A stretch of DNA of 6,889 nt from Chloroflexota bacterium (GTDB lineage: Bacteria > Chloroflexota > Dehalococcoidia > Lucifugimonadales > UBA826), in assembly GCA_002708065.1 (NCBI GenBank), contig PAOO01000022.1, positions 55,718 to 62,606 of the forward strand. The letters are read 5' to 3'. Positions 1-6,569 of the stretch are shown here, piece after piece. A model generated the notes under the pieces. The model did no database searches. It saw only the letters and a program-made list of their open reading frames with translations, and was not told where the DNA came from. Positions within the stretch are counted from its first letter, which is position 1, and every line of letters starts with the position of its first letter. The translations under genes were made by a program, and so were the position numbers.

Positions 1-1542
1 TCCGCAAATAGCAATGAGACTGGACATCACTGTCAACCATGAGAGCATACGGAAATGATGACTCGCATCAATAAAAGTACCAAGTCCTTGGTAGTTTGCT
101 ATGGGAATCACGACCGCTCCCAAAGTTACTGCAAAGATTGCAAGAACAACAATCGGTACTGTCATAATTGCCGGTGATTCCTCCGCTTTTTTCGCTCGTT
201 CGGATCGATAATTTCCACGAAATACAATAAGAAAAAGTCTTGCCATATAAAGGGAGCTAAGAAAGACTCCAATTAACGTCAAAGTTAGAAAGATTGGGCC
301 CATCTTATGGAATACAGCTAACAGTATCTCGTCCTTACTGAAAAAGCCGGCAAGTGGAGCAATCCCCGCCAAAGATAAGGCCCCGATCATAAATGAATAA
401 GCCGTGATAGGCATTTTCTTTTGGAGGCCCCCCATATTCAAGCAATTTGTTTCGTTATTCATCCCATGCATGACATTTCCCGCACCCAAGAATAAAAGAG
501 CTTTGGATACTCCATGTGCAACCAAATGAATCATTGCTGCTGCTAATCCTGCGGCTCCAAGAGATATCATCATTAGCCCTAGATGGCTTACAGTTGAGTA
601 GGCAAGGACACGTTTTATATCTGTCATCACAAGAGCGATTGATCCAGCGAACAAGAATGTGAACAATCCCACCACGGCCACTGTGGGAAGTACCCCTGGA
701 GCCATTTCAAAGAGGGGTAACATACGAGCAACGAGATATACACCTGCCACTACCATCGTAGCCGCATGGATCAAAGCGGACACAGGGGTGGGGCCCTCCA
801 TTGCGTCAGGGAGCCACACATGGAATGGAAATTGAGCAGACTTTCCCATAGCACCTAGAAAAATTAGTAGCGAGGCACAAATCAAGGTATTTTCTGAAAT
901 ACCTCCACTATTTGCGGCATGAATTATCGATGATATGTGAAATGTGCCCGTGGCTTTGAAGAGCAAGATAATTCCAATCAATAGCCCCACGTCACCAATT
1001 CTCGTTGTAATGAACGCTTTCTTGGCAGCTTCCGAAGCTGATCGACGTTCGTACCAAAATCCTATGAGTAGATAGGAACCGAGGCCAACTAACTCCCACG
1101 CTATATACAAAAAAAGCAGATTATCGGCCAATACCAGAACTAACATTGCAGCGGCAAATAATGCTTGGAGGGTGAAGTACCAGCCAAATCTAGGCTCCCC
1201 ATCCATGTATCCAACTGAATACACCTGAACAATCAATGAGATTAGCGTAACTAAGCCCAACATCACCACGGAAATTCGATCCACCTGGAAACCCCAAGTT
1301 ATGCCCAAGTTACCTATGTATATCCATTGAATGTCTACAGAAACCGGGGTCAATCCATTCGAAACAAAGTCCAAGAATACTGAACAGAAGAGTAGAAATG
1401 CTCCAAGAATCGCTGCTATGGAGATATATGACCCTCTACCCGGAAGGAATTTACCAAATACAAGAGTGATCACAAATGCTGTTAAACACAACCCAGGAAT
1501 TAGCCAAGCAAATTCTGCTCCAACGATAGGTCCTAGGTTCAC
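1..1542 (-). CDS. nuoL: NADH-quinone oxidoreductase subunit L, 3' end cut by the window
   Basis: This is the distal, antiporter-like proton-pumping subunit of complex I, in the cytoplasmic membrane. I translated the frame by hand: 514 codons are open from the start to base 1, with no stop or frameshift. The family is usually about 610-660 residues, so roughly 100-150 C-terminal residues are missing, including the long lateral helix and the last membrane helix. Proton-path residues are present: Glu150 in AWELVGLGSYLL (E. coli Glu144), Arg181 and Asp184 in TRIGDVG, Lys234 (E. coli Lys229) in GAMGKSAQFPFHVWLPDAM, His259, His339/His343/Lys347 in HLVAHGVSKALLF, and Lys403 (E. coli Lys399) in GFFSKDEIL. 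The start is GTG, only 4 bp after the nuoK stop. An in-frame TGA five codons upstream leaves no earlier start, and AAAGG sits 8 nt before the GTG. NuoM and NuoN share this fold, but the gene order and the WLPDAMEGPTPVSALIHAATMV stretch fit NuoL. Confidence 0.97.
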   Translation of the reverse strand, partial: MNLGPIVGAEFAWLIPGLCLTAFVITLVFGKFLPGRGSYISIAAILGAFLLFCSVFLDFVSNGLTPVSVDIQWIYIGNLGITWGFQVDRISVVMLGLVTLISLIVQVYSVGYMDGEPRFGWYFTLQALFAAAMLVLVLADNLLFLYIAWELVGLGSYLLIGFWYERRSASEAAKKAFITTRIGDVGLLIGIILLFKATGTFHISSIIHAANSGGISENTLICASLLIFLGAMGKSAQFPFHVWLPDAMEGPTPVSALIHAATMVVAGVYLVARMLPLFEMAPGVLPTVAVVGLFTFLFAGSIALVMTDIKRVLAYSTVSHLGLMMISLGAAGLAAAMIHLVAHGVSKALLFLGAGNVMHGMNNETNCLNMGGLQKKMPITAYSFMIGALSLAGIAPLAGFFSKDEILLAVFHKMGPIFLTLTLIGVFLSSLYMARLFLIVFRGNYRSERAKKAEESPAIMTVPIVVLAIFAVTLGAVVIPIANYQGLGTFIDASHHFRMLSWLTVMSSLIAICG

Positions 1543-1546
1543 GTGA

Positions 1547-1864
1547 TCAGCCTTTCAGCAACTCTATCTTATCGACGTTAACGCTGCCTCTGTTTCTGTA
1601 AAGTCGCAATATTATGGCTATAGCTAGAGCCAGCTCGGCAGCGGCAATGGTAATGACAAAGACCACTAGAACATGGCCCAACGACCTGTGATGTTCTTCA
1701 AAACCTCGGAATGCCGCATACCCAACTAGGTTGATATTCACAGCGTTAAGCATTAGTTCTATTGACATCAATATCAACACAGCGCTTTTCCTCGCGAGCA
1801 CTCCATAAACACCCAAACAGAATAATGCTGAAGCGAGAACTTGAAAGTGAAGAAGCTCTATCAC
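1547..1864 (-). CDS. nuoK: NADH-quinone oxidoreductase subunit K
   Basis: This small membrane subunit of complex I forms part of the proton channel between NuoJ/NuoA and the antiporter-like subunits. It has 105 residues, the usual family length (about 100). Three membrane helices are visible, at about residues 4-24, 28-50 and 62-88. The two conserved membrane glutamates are present: Glu36 in LMSIELMLNAVN, the same number as in E. coli, and Glu77 in TIAAAELALAIAI (E. coli Glu72). The start is GTG inside a GTGA overlap with the nuoJ stop. A good AAGAGGG ribosome site lies 6 nt upstream, so translation is probably coupled to nuoJ but also has its own signal. The C-terminus (about residues 89-105) is a short charged tail. 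Identity is secure. Confidence 0.97.
   Translation of the reverse strand: MIELLHFQVLASALFCLGVYGVLARKSAVLILMSIELMLNAVNINLVGYAAFRGFEEHHRSLGHVLVVFVITIAAAELALAIAIILRLYRNRGSVNVDKIELLKG
1551..1555 (-). promoter_or_regulatory. Ribosome binding site supporting the nuoL GTG start
   Basis: AAAGG on the minus strand lies within the last codons of nuoK, 8 nt before the GTG at 1542-1540. It supports this GTG as the start. The next upstream codons in frame end at a TGA at 1557-1555, so no longer nuoL protein is possible. Confidence 0.6.
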
Positions 1865-2379
1865 TCTTGGCCCTCTTCTTGAACTTCTTCATTGTGATCA
1901 CTCCTCCTTACTAGAACCACGGCACCTATCAAGGCAACGAGCAAAACAAGAGAAGCCACTTCAAACGGTACTGCCCAATATGTGAAAAGGGTCTCTCCCA
2001 GTTCAGATATTCCGACCCCTTCTCTGTCGAATGTGGGTACTGGGGAGAAAATTGCTGAGGCGGCTAGAACAGCAAAAAGGCAAAGGGCAATTACACCGGC
2101 GAGAGGCCATTGCTTGTTATCGGATAAATTTCTGAAGTCCTCAATTCTGGTAAGCATCAGTGCAAAAAGTACTACGATTACCACTGCTCCTCCGTAGATC
2201 AGCAGCTGAACCAGGGCCAGGAACTCTGCAAAGGCTAGAAGAAAAATTCCGGCGATACCCACCATACTGATTAATAGAGCAAAGGCCGCATAAATGATAT
2301 TTCGAGTCAAGACGACCCCGAGTCCACCAAATATCACGAAAGCCGCTGCTATATAAAAAAACCCTAGTGACAAGGTCAC
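1861..2379 (-). CDS. nuoJ: NADH-quinone oxidoreductase subunit J
   Basis: NuoJ (the ND6 equivalent) is a membrane subunit whose third helix is thought to rearrange during turnover and link quinone reduction to the pumps. The protein has 172 residues, normal for the family (about 160-185). About five membrane helices are visible, near residues 7-24, 30-50, 53-76, 92-111 and 138-157. The family signature LVQLLIYGGAVVIVVLFALML is at residues 56-76, the region of the conserved pi-bulge helix. The last helix has the typical PFEVASLVLLVALIGAVVL pattern (Glu140). The tail after RRSDH is acidic, with five Glu in the last ten residues. The start is GTG in a GTGA overlap with the nuoI stop. The ribosome site is weak (GGGAG, 11 nt upstream), so coupling to nuoI is likely. 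Confidence 0.96.
   Translation of the reverse strand: MTLSLGFFYIAAAFVIFGGLGVVLTRNIIYAAFALLISMVGIAGIFLLAFAEFLALVQLLIYGGAVVIVVLFALMLTRIEDFRNLSDNKQWPLAGVIALCLFAVLAASAIFSPVPTFDREGVGISELGETLFTYWAVPFEVASLVLLVALIGAVVLVRRSDHNEEVQEEGQE
1871..1877 (-). promoter_or_regulatory. Ribosome binding site of nuoK
   Basis: AAGAGGG on the minus strand lies 6 nt before the GTG at 1864-1862. It sits inside the glutamate-rich 3' end of nuoJ. It supports GTG as the nuoK start, which gives a protein that aligns with E. coli NuoK from residue 1, Glu36 keeping the same number. Confidence 0.65.
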
Positions 2380-3032
2380 TCTGAACTCTGCTCCCGTTTA
2401 TTCTTCAGATCAATTCCGAGTTGTTTATCGCCAGTTTGTTTATCTGAGAGAGCCTTCGGCAAAAGATGTCCTTCCAATGTATCTTTGCTTGCGCTTGACT
2501 CTTCACCTACAGGCGTCCCTCTATTTTTTTCAGGTTGAGTAGGCTCCCATAAAACCTTTTGCTGATATTCTCGGCCCATTGAAAGCAGGGGACGTAGGTC
2601 AACCCGGTTGCCGTTTCTTTCATATCTACTAAGTTCATGCTCATGAGACATTTCTATAGCATCAAAATTACAGACATCTACGCATATACCACAGAGTATG
2701 CATCTACCCAGATTTATCTGGAATTCATCGACGATTTTTCGACGTCGGCTTCTACTTTCAGCGTAGAGGGGGTTGTCCTTCATCGTTGCACTCATGCACT
2801 GAGTTGGGCATTCCCTGATACAGACCATACAGCCAGTGCAATAAGGTTCATTCACTTCAAAGTCCCACATCAGAGCGGGAAATCCCATATACCTGTCAGC
2901 CAGATCTAATCGCTTATCGGGAGATGGATATTCAGCAGTTACTGGACGCCGTAACGACGATCTAATTGTGACTATCAGCCCCTGGATAAAACCAATTAAT
3001 ATACCTTTTTTATTGGTGTCCTGATCTTTCAC
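2376..3032 (-). CDS. nuoI: NADH-quinone oxidoreductase subunit I, two 4Fe-4S ferredoxin-type, with long C-terminal tail
   Basis: NuoI carries clusters N6a and N6b, which pass electrons to N2 in NuoB. The protein has 218 residues, longer than many NuoI (about 150-190). An N-terminal amphipathic segment, GFIQGLIVTIRSSLRRPVT (residues 14-32), resembles the membrane-contact helix of the family. First cluster: Cys65, Cys68, Cys71, Cys75 (CTGCMVCIRECP), with an extra Cys79 just after. Second cluster: Cys111, Cys114, Cys117, Cys121 (CILCGICVDVCN). The residue after the fourth cysteine is Asn rather than the usual Pro. It is followed by the FDAIEMSHEHELS stretch typical of NuoI. Residues from about 160 to 218 are a hydrophilic Lys/Glu/Ser-rich tail of unknown role. 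The start is GTG, 23 bp inside the end of nuoH, chosen because AAGGGAGG lies exactly 6 nt upstream. In an enzyme without NuoEFG, this subunit is a likely point of electron entry. Confidence 0.96.
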   Translation of the reverse strand: MKDQDTNKKGILIGFIQGLIVTIRSSLRRPVTAEYPSPDKRLDLADRYMGFPALMWDFEVNEPYCTGCMVCIRECPTQCMSATMKDNPLYAESRSRRRKIVDEFQINLGRCILCGICVDVCNFDAIEMSHEHELSRYERNGNRVDLRPLLSMGREYQQKVLWEPTQPEKNRGTPVGEESSASKDTLEGHLLPKALSDKQTGDKQLGIDLKNKREQSSE

Positions 3033-4200
3033 TTGATACCTCCCTTACTTTATCTCTTAATAAGGGAAATTGAGGATCACCCAGGGGTGGTCGGAGATCT
3101 TTTGCTGGTACCACATTTACGGTGTGGCGACTAATCTTGGTGCCCGGATTGTTTCTAATCACATAAAAGGTTAATACCAGAAATAAAGCCGAAACAACAC
3201 CGAGACTCCACATCGGTAGTCGATAAAACATTACCACCCCGGTTAGCACTATATTTATGAAAGAGAGGGGTACCAATACCTTCCACCCGAAGGCCATCAA
3301 TTGATCTATTCTTAATCTAGGATATGTTCCACGGATCCAAAAGATCACCCAAATAACAACAGCTGTTTTAAGCAATAGCCATAGGAGTGATAACGTGTTG
3401 TGAGCCAACCCATCAAATGGCATCACCGGCAATGCCCACCCCCCCAAAAATAGCAGGACTGTTAGTACAGCAATAGTGAAGGTGTTCATATACTCAGCCA
3501 AGAAAAATATTGCCCAATGGGCTCCACTATATTCTACGAAAGGTCCTCCAATTACCTCTGACTCTGCATGGTGGATATCAAAGGGAGTTCTTCCTAGTTC
3601 CGCGAGGCCGGCAGTCAGGAAAAGGAATAATCCTAGAGGCTGTAGCAATGCAAATGGCACGAGATTCTGCTGATCAACTATAGTCCTCAGATTCAGGGAC
3701 TGTGAGAGCATTGCGATACCGATTATCGCCATGATGAACGGGATTTCGTAACTAACCAGTTGACCCGCAGCTCGAAGTGCGCCCAAAACAGCCCACTTGT
3801 TGGCTGATCCCCATCCCGCCATAACTAATCCCATGACGGACAGTACAGATACAGCAGTTATGTAGAAAAGCCCCATGTCTAAGTTTTCTACTACAACATC
3901 GCGAGCCACTGGGATAGTGACCCACAGCAGAAACGCTGGCAGAAAAACTGCAACAGGAGCAATCCAATAAACTCCTCTATCAGCCCAAGAAGGCAAAATA
4001 TCTTCTTTAGCAAGCAACTTTAAGGCATCTGCCACCGGCTGCAAAATTCCTCCGAAGCCAACTCTAGTCGGCCCCAATCGCTGCTGAATGCGGGCAAGAG
4101 CCTTACGTTCAGCATAAGTCAGAATTAATACGACAGCCGAAATTGCAACTAACAACATCACCGATTTTGCTACTATTGCGGACAAGTCAGATAGGCTCAT
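3010..4200 (-). CDS. nuoH: NADH-quinone oxidoreductase subunit H, with C-terminal extension
   Basis: NuoH (the ND1 equivalent) is the membrane subunit that forms most of the quinone chamber and the start of the proton path. The protein has 396 residues, against about 325-350 for typical bacterial homologues. Family motifs are clear: YAERKALARIQQRLGPTRVG (residues 29-48), LLAKEDILP (62-70), AELGRTPFD (200-208), the acidic loop with Glu213, Glu215 and Glu223, LAEYMN (234-239), and RGTYPRLRIDQLMAFGW (290-306). Eight or nine membrane helices are visible. The acidic loop reads FDIHHAESE, where most homologues have FDLPEAESE, so two His replace Pro-Glu. After the last helix (ending near 349) there is a hydrophilic tail of about 47 residues, which accounts for the extra length. 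The start is ATG in an ATGA overlap with the nuoD stop, with GAGGT 6 nt upstream. NuoEFG would normally lie between nuoD and this gene. Confidence 0.97.
   Translation of the reverse strand: MSLSDLSAIVAKSVMLLVAISAVVLILTYAERKALARIQQRLGPTRVGFGGILQPVADALKLLAKEDILPSWADRGVYWIAPVAVFLPAFLLWVTIPVARDVVVENLDMGLFYITAVSVLSVMGLVMAGWGSANKWAVLGALRAAGQLVSYEIPFIMAIIGIAMLSQSLNLRTIVDQQNLVPFALLQPLGLFLFLTAGLAELGRTPFDIHHAESEVIGGPFVEYSGAHWAIFFLAEYMNTFTIAVLTVLLFLGGWALPVMPFDGLAHNTLSLLWLLLKTAVVIWVIFWIRGTYPRLRIDQLMAFGWKVLVPLSFINIVLTGVVMFYRLPMWSLGVVSALFLVLTFYVIRNNPGTKISRHTVNVVPAKDLRPPLGDPQFPLLRDKVREVSSERSGHQ
3039..3046 (-). promoter_or_regulatory. Strong ribosome binding site that fixes the nuoI GTG start
   Basis: AAGGGAGG on the minus strand lies 6 nt before the GTG at 3032-3030, inside the 3' end of nuoH. 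It is the strongest ribosome site I see in the window. It fixes a start that makes nuoI overlap nuoH by 23 bp, longer than the 4-bp overlaps elsewhere in the operon. Confidence 0.8.
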
Positions 4201-5321
4201 CTATCTACCTCGCCCATAATGACGTCTATTGATCCAAGTATTAAGACTGCGTCCGCTAGGTAAGCCGAGCGAAGCATATGTTTGAGAGCCTGCAAATTAG
4301 CGAAAGAGGGAGCGCGAACCTTCACTCTGTAAGGAGTATCGGTACCATCGCTAACGAGAAATACAGCTAAATCCCCTCTAGGCGATTCTGTTCGCACAAA
4401 TACTTCCCCTATTGGCGGCCGAATTATGCGGCGAACTCTAGCGAAAACATCACCCTCGGGTATGACATCCATCGCCTGCTCAATAATCTTTACAGATTCA
4501 CGCATTTCCTCGACACGAACGTAGTACCTATCCCAGCAGTCACCATATGTCCCAACAGGAATTCCGAAGTCGAATCGATCATAGATCGAATACGAATCTG
4601 TAACCCGCACGTCTTCTGCTACTCCCGAAGCCCGAAGGGTAGGTCCAGTAACTCCAAAATCTACTGCATCAGCTCCACTTAGTATCCCAACACCCTTCGT
4701 TCTTGCTAAGAACATCTCATTTTGTGACAACAGTTGATCACACTCATCGATACCCCTTTTTAAATCGTCTAGTAAATTTTTGAGTCGTCCCAGGAAATCC
4801 GACGGCAGATCCTCTTTAACTCCCCCGATTCGTATGTAGTTATGCATAAGACGTGCACCAGTGACACTTTCGAAAAATTCCTGAACTCTTTCTCTCTCGC
4901 GGAAGGCATATAGCATGGGTGTCATTGCCCCAGCGTCGAGACCGTATACCCCGTAGAAGAGCATATGGCTGGCGATTCGATTAAGTTCGCACAAAATTAC
5001 TCGGATGTACTCAGCCCTTTCGGGTATCACAATATCCATGATCTTTTCAGATGCAAGGCAAAAGGCGAGCTCATTATTCAAATTGCCAACGTAATCAAGC
5101 CGATCAAACAAAGTTATTATCTGGTTGTAATGTTCGCTCTCACAAATCTTTTCAGAACCCCTATGAAGATATCCGATATGAGGCTCGCACCTGACAATGC
5201 GTTCACCATCCACCCATATCACAAGCCGAAACACTCCGTGAGTACTTGGGTGTTGAGGCCCCATATTGATCATTAGGTCTACAGCGTCGGCGTGTTCGCC
5301 TTTCTGTTCATGAACCTGCAT
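4197..5321 (-). CDS. nuoD: NADH-quinone oxidoreductase subunit D (49 kDa, quinone site)
   Basis: NuoD and NuoH together form the quinone-reduction site at the base of the peripheral arm. The protein has 374 residues, slightly shorter than typical (about 380-420). It shows GPQHPSTHGVFRL (21-33), PHIGYLHRGSEK (47-58), RLDYVGN (74-80), ELNRIASHMLFYG (112-124), YAFRERE (138-144), HNYIRIGGVKEDLP, RVKVRAPSFANLQAL and the C-terminal end GEVDR. The quinone-binding pair of Thermus Nqo4 (His38, Tyr87) is present as His28 and Tyr77, and the His partner Asp139 as Asp129. The N-terminal CxxC of NiFe hydrogenases is absent, so this is not a hydrogenase large subunit. The stretch before PPIGEVFVRTESPRG is shorter than in Thermus. 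The start is ATG 28 bp after nuoC, the longest gap in the window. TAAGGA lies 11 nt upstream, a rather long spacing. Met17 is a less likely alternative start. Confidence 0.97.
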   Translation of the reverse strand: MQVHEQKGEHADAVDLMINMGPQHPSTHGVFRLVIWVDGERIVRCEPHIGYLHRGSEKICESEHYNQIITLFDRLDYVGNLNNELAFCLASEKIMDIVIPERAEYIRVILCELNRIASHMLFYGVYGLDAGAMTPMLYAFRERERVQEFFESVTGARLMHNYIRIGGVKEDLPSDFLGRLKNLLDDLKRGIDECDQLLSQNEMFLARTKGVGILSGADAVDFGVTGPTLRASGVAEDVRVTDSYSIYDRFDFGIPVGTYGDCWDRYYVRVEEMRESVKIIEQAMDVIPEGDVFARVRRIIRPPIGEVFVRTESPRGDLAVFLVSDGTDTPYRVKVRAPSFANLQALKHMLRSAYLADAVLILGSIDVIMGEVDR

Positions 5322-5349
5322 CTAGTGAAATGTCCTTACTGTGACTGTC

Positions 5350-5892
5350 CTACCATTCCTGATAGTCGTGAAAGGGGAAGCTCTTTCTGCCAGGAAATCC
5401 ATCGAAACCGTCGTATAACAGTAGGGGCGATAAATCGGGATGGCCATCAAATACAATCCCAAATAAATCATGACCCTCACGTTCAAACCAGTCGGCAGCA
5501 CGCCAGATTCCGGTCACAGACGACACTATAGGTTCGATTGCAGGAAGAGACACCTTGATAGCGACCTTGTGATACCTCGCAAGAGACACTAGATGGTAAA
5601 TCACCTCAAATGTCCCTTTGCTCTGTTCATAGTCCACTACTGAAATGGAGCATAAATAATTGAAATCGAGACCGTCTGTAACTTTTAGGAATTGACATAT
5701 AGCAAGGAGACATTCTGGCGACGATTTGACAGTCACCATATCAACCTCCGCAGATATGATGGCGTCTAATTCATTTGGAATCGTGTCTTCAAGAACCCTG
5801 GCCAATGAGCGACTTCTCTCATTAAGGACAATTGGTGCTATTGGAATATCTCGGTGGCGATTCCCAACATGTTTCGGTGAATGCTGTGTCAT
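5350..5892 (-). CDS. nuoC: NADH-quinone oxidoreductase subunit C (30 kDa)
   Basis: NuoC is a cofactor-free structural subunit that packs against NuoD and NuoB in the quinone module. The protein has 180 residues, within the range for unfused NuoC; it is not fused to NuoD as in E. coli. The family signature is at residues 136-154: [19 protein letters not shown], where most homologues have EREVYDLFGI. The C-terminal motif reads [17 protein letters not shown] instead of the common EGHPLRKDYPL, a divergent but recognisable ending. The start is ATG in an ATGA overlap with the nuoB stop. No convincing ribosome site is visible just upstream, so translation probably depends on re-initiation after nuoB. 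The N-terminal 20 or so residues are not conserved-looking. Confidence 0.95.
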   Translation of the reverse strand: MTQHSPKHVGNRHRDIPIAPIVLNERSRSLARVLEDTIPNELDAIISAEVDMVTVKSSPECLLAICQFLKVTDGLDFNYLCSISVVDYEQSKGTFEVIYHLVSLARYHKVAIKVSLPAIEPIVSSVTGIWRAADWFEREGHDLFGIVFDGHPDLSPLLLYDGFDGFPGRKSFPFHDYQEW

Positions 5893-6569
5893 TTATCACT
5901 TGAGTGAGCTTGGACGGGCTTATCCGTGTTGCTCTGGGCGTCAGAGTCATCGGAAAGTGTCTTCGGAATAGGATTCCTAGCATCTCGGTGAATTTTCTCC
6001 TGTAGCTGCATGATTCCATGCATCAGTGCCTCCGGTCGGGGCGGACATCCCGGGATATAAACATCCACGGGGATTAAATGGTCAACACCCATAACGACAG
6101 AATAGGACTTGTAATATGGCCCTCCGTTGGTGGCACAACTACCCATTGCAATCACCCATTTGGGGTCGGGCATCTGTTCATAGAGCAACTTAATTGGTTC
6201 CGCCATCTTCTTGACAACTGTGCCCGCCACGATCATTACATCGGCTTGCCGTGGTGAGGGCCAGGTCACAACACCGAATCTGTCAAGGTCATGATGTGAC
6301 ATATGTGTGCTGATCATTTCGATAGCGCAACAAGCTAGACCAAACGATAGTGTCCAAAGCGACGATTTTCTTGCCAGGGTAAACAGTTCGTCAGATTTAG
6401 CGGTAATGGCGTTAGGCAGTACCCTATTAAAGACACTCTCACCAGGTCTATTGCCCCTGCCTGGTTCGTAACCTTCACCGAGGTTTAATTCAATGTCAGG
6501 CCTACGGCCTTGAATGCCTTCCTTGGGAATGAACTGCCCGCTAGCATTGGATTCGTTCCTTAACGCCAT
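5889..6569 (-). CDS. nuoB: NADH-quinone oxidoreductase subunit B (cluster N2 subunit)
   Basis: NuoB binds the terminal 4Fe-4S cluster N2, which donates electrons to quinone. The protein has 226 residues, compared with about 160-190 for many homologues. The four N2 ligands are present: tandem Cys80-Cys81 in [10 protein letters not shown], Cys145 in MGSCATNGG and Cys175 in [15 protein letters not shown]. The core also has [20 protein letters not shown] (103-122). The extra length lies in an N-terminal region of about 45 residues, rich in Gly, Arg, Asn and Glu, and a polar C-terminal tail after residue 195 ([12 protein letters not shown]). The start is ATG, overlapping the end of nuoA by 10 bp, with AGAAAGGG 9 nt upstream inside nuoA. 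A later start is possible, because the conserved region begins near VFNRVLPN (residue 46), but no internal ATG or better signal stands out. Confidence 0.96.
   Translation of the reverse strand: MALRNESNASGQFIPKEGIQGRRPDIELNLGEGYEPGRGNRPGESVFNRVLPNAITAKSDELFTLARKSSLWTLSFGLACCAIEMISTHMSHHDLDRFGVVTWPSPRQADVMIVAGTVVKKMAEPIKLLYEQMPDPKWVIAMGSCATNGGPYYKSYSVVMGVDHLIPVDVYIPGCPPRPEALMHGIMQLQEKIHRDARNPIPKTLSDDSDAQSNTDKPVQAHSSDK

Noticed and set aside
1331..1546. Plus-strand open frame of 71 residues over the 5' part of nuoL
   Set aside because: It lies opposite the start of nuoL, which reads through without a break on the minus strand, and its product resembles no protein I recognise.
3752..3967. Cysteine-rich 71-residue minus-strand frame inside nuoH
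   Set aside because: The cysteines come from reading Ala/Val/Leu codons of nuoH out of frame. There is no motif spacing for a metal site, and nuoH itself is intact.
4965..5276. A 103-residue open frame on the plus strand opposite nuoD
   Set aside because: It is antisense to the strongly conserved N-terminal half of nuoD, shows no recognisable domain and has no convincing ribosome site. It is best explained as a shadow of the real gene.
5322..5349. The 28-bp nuoC-nuoD gap as a promoter or terminator
   Set aside because: It is too short to hold a full promoter, has no inverted repeat or T-run, and contains only a modest ribosome site (TAAGGA) for nuoD.
4197..6569. Membrane-bound hydrogenase (Ech/Mbh type) instead of complex I
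   Set aside because: The large-subunit homologue lacks the two CxxC pairs that bind the NiFe site and keeps the quinone-site His28 and Tyr77, and nuoA, nuoJ and nuoK are present. This is a quinone-linked complex I.
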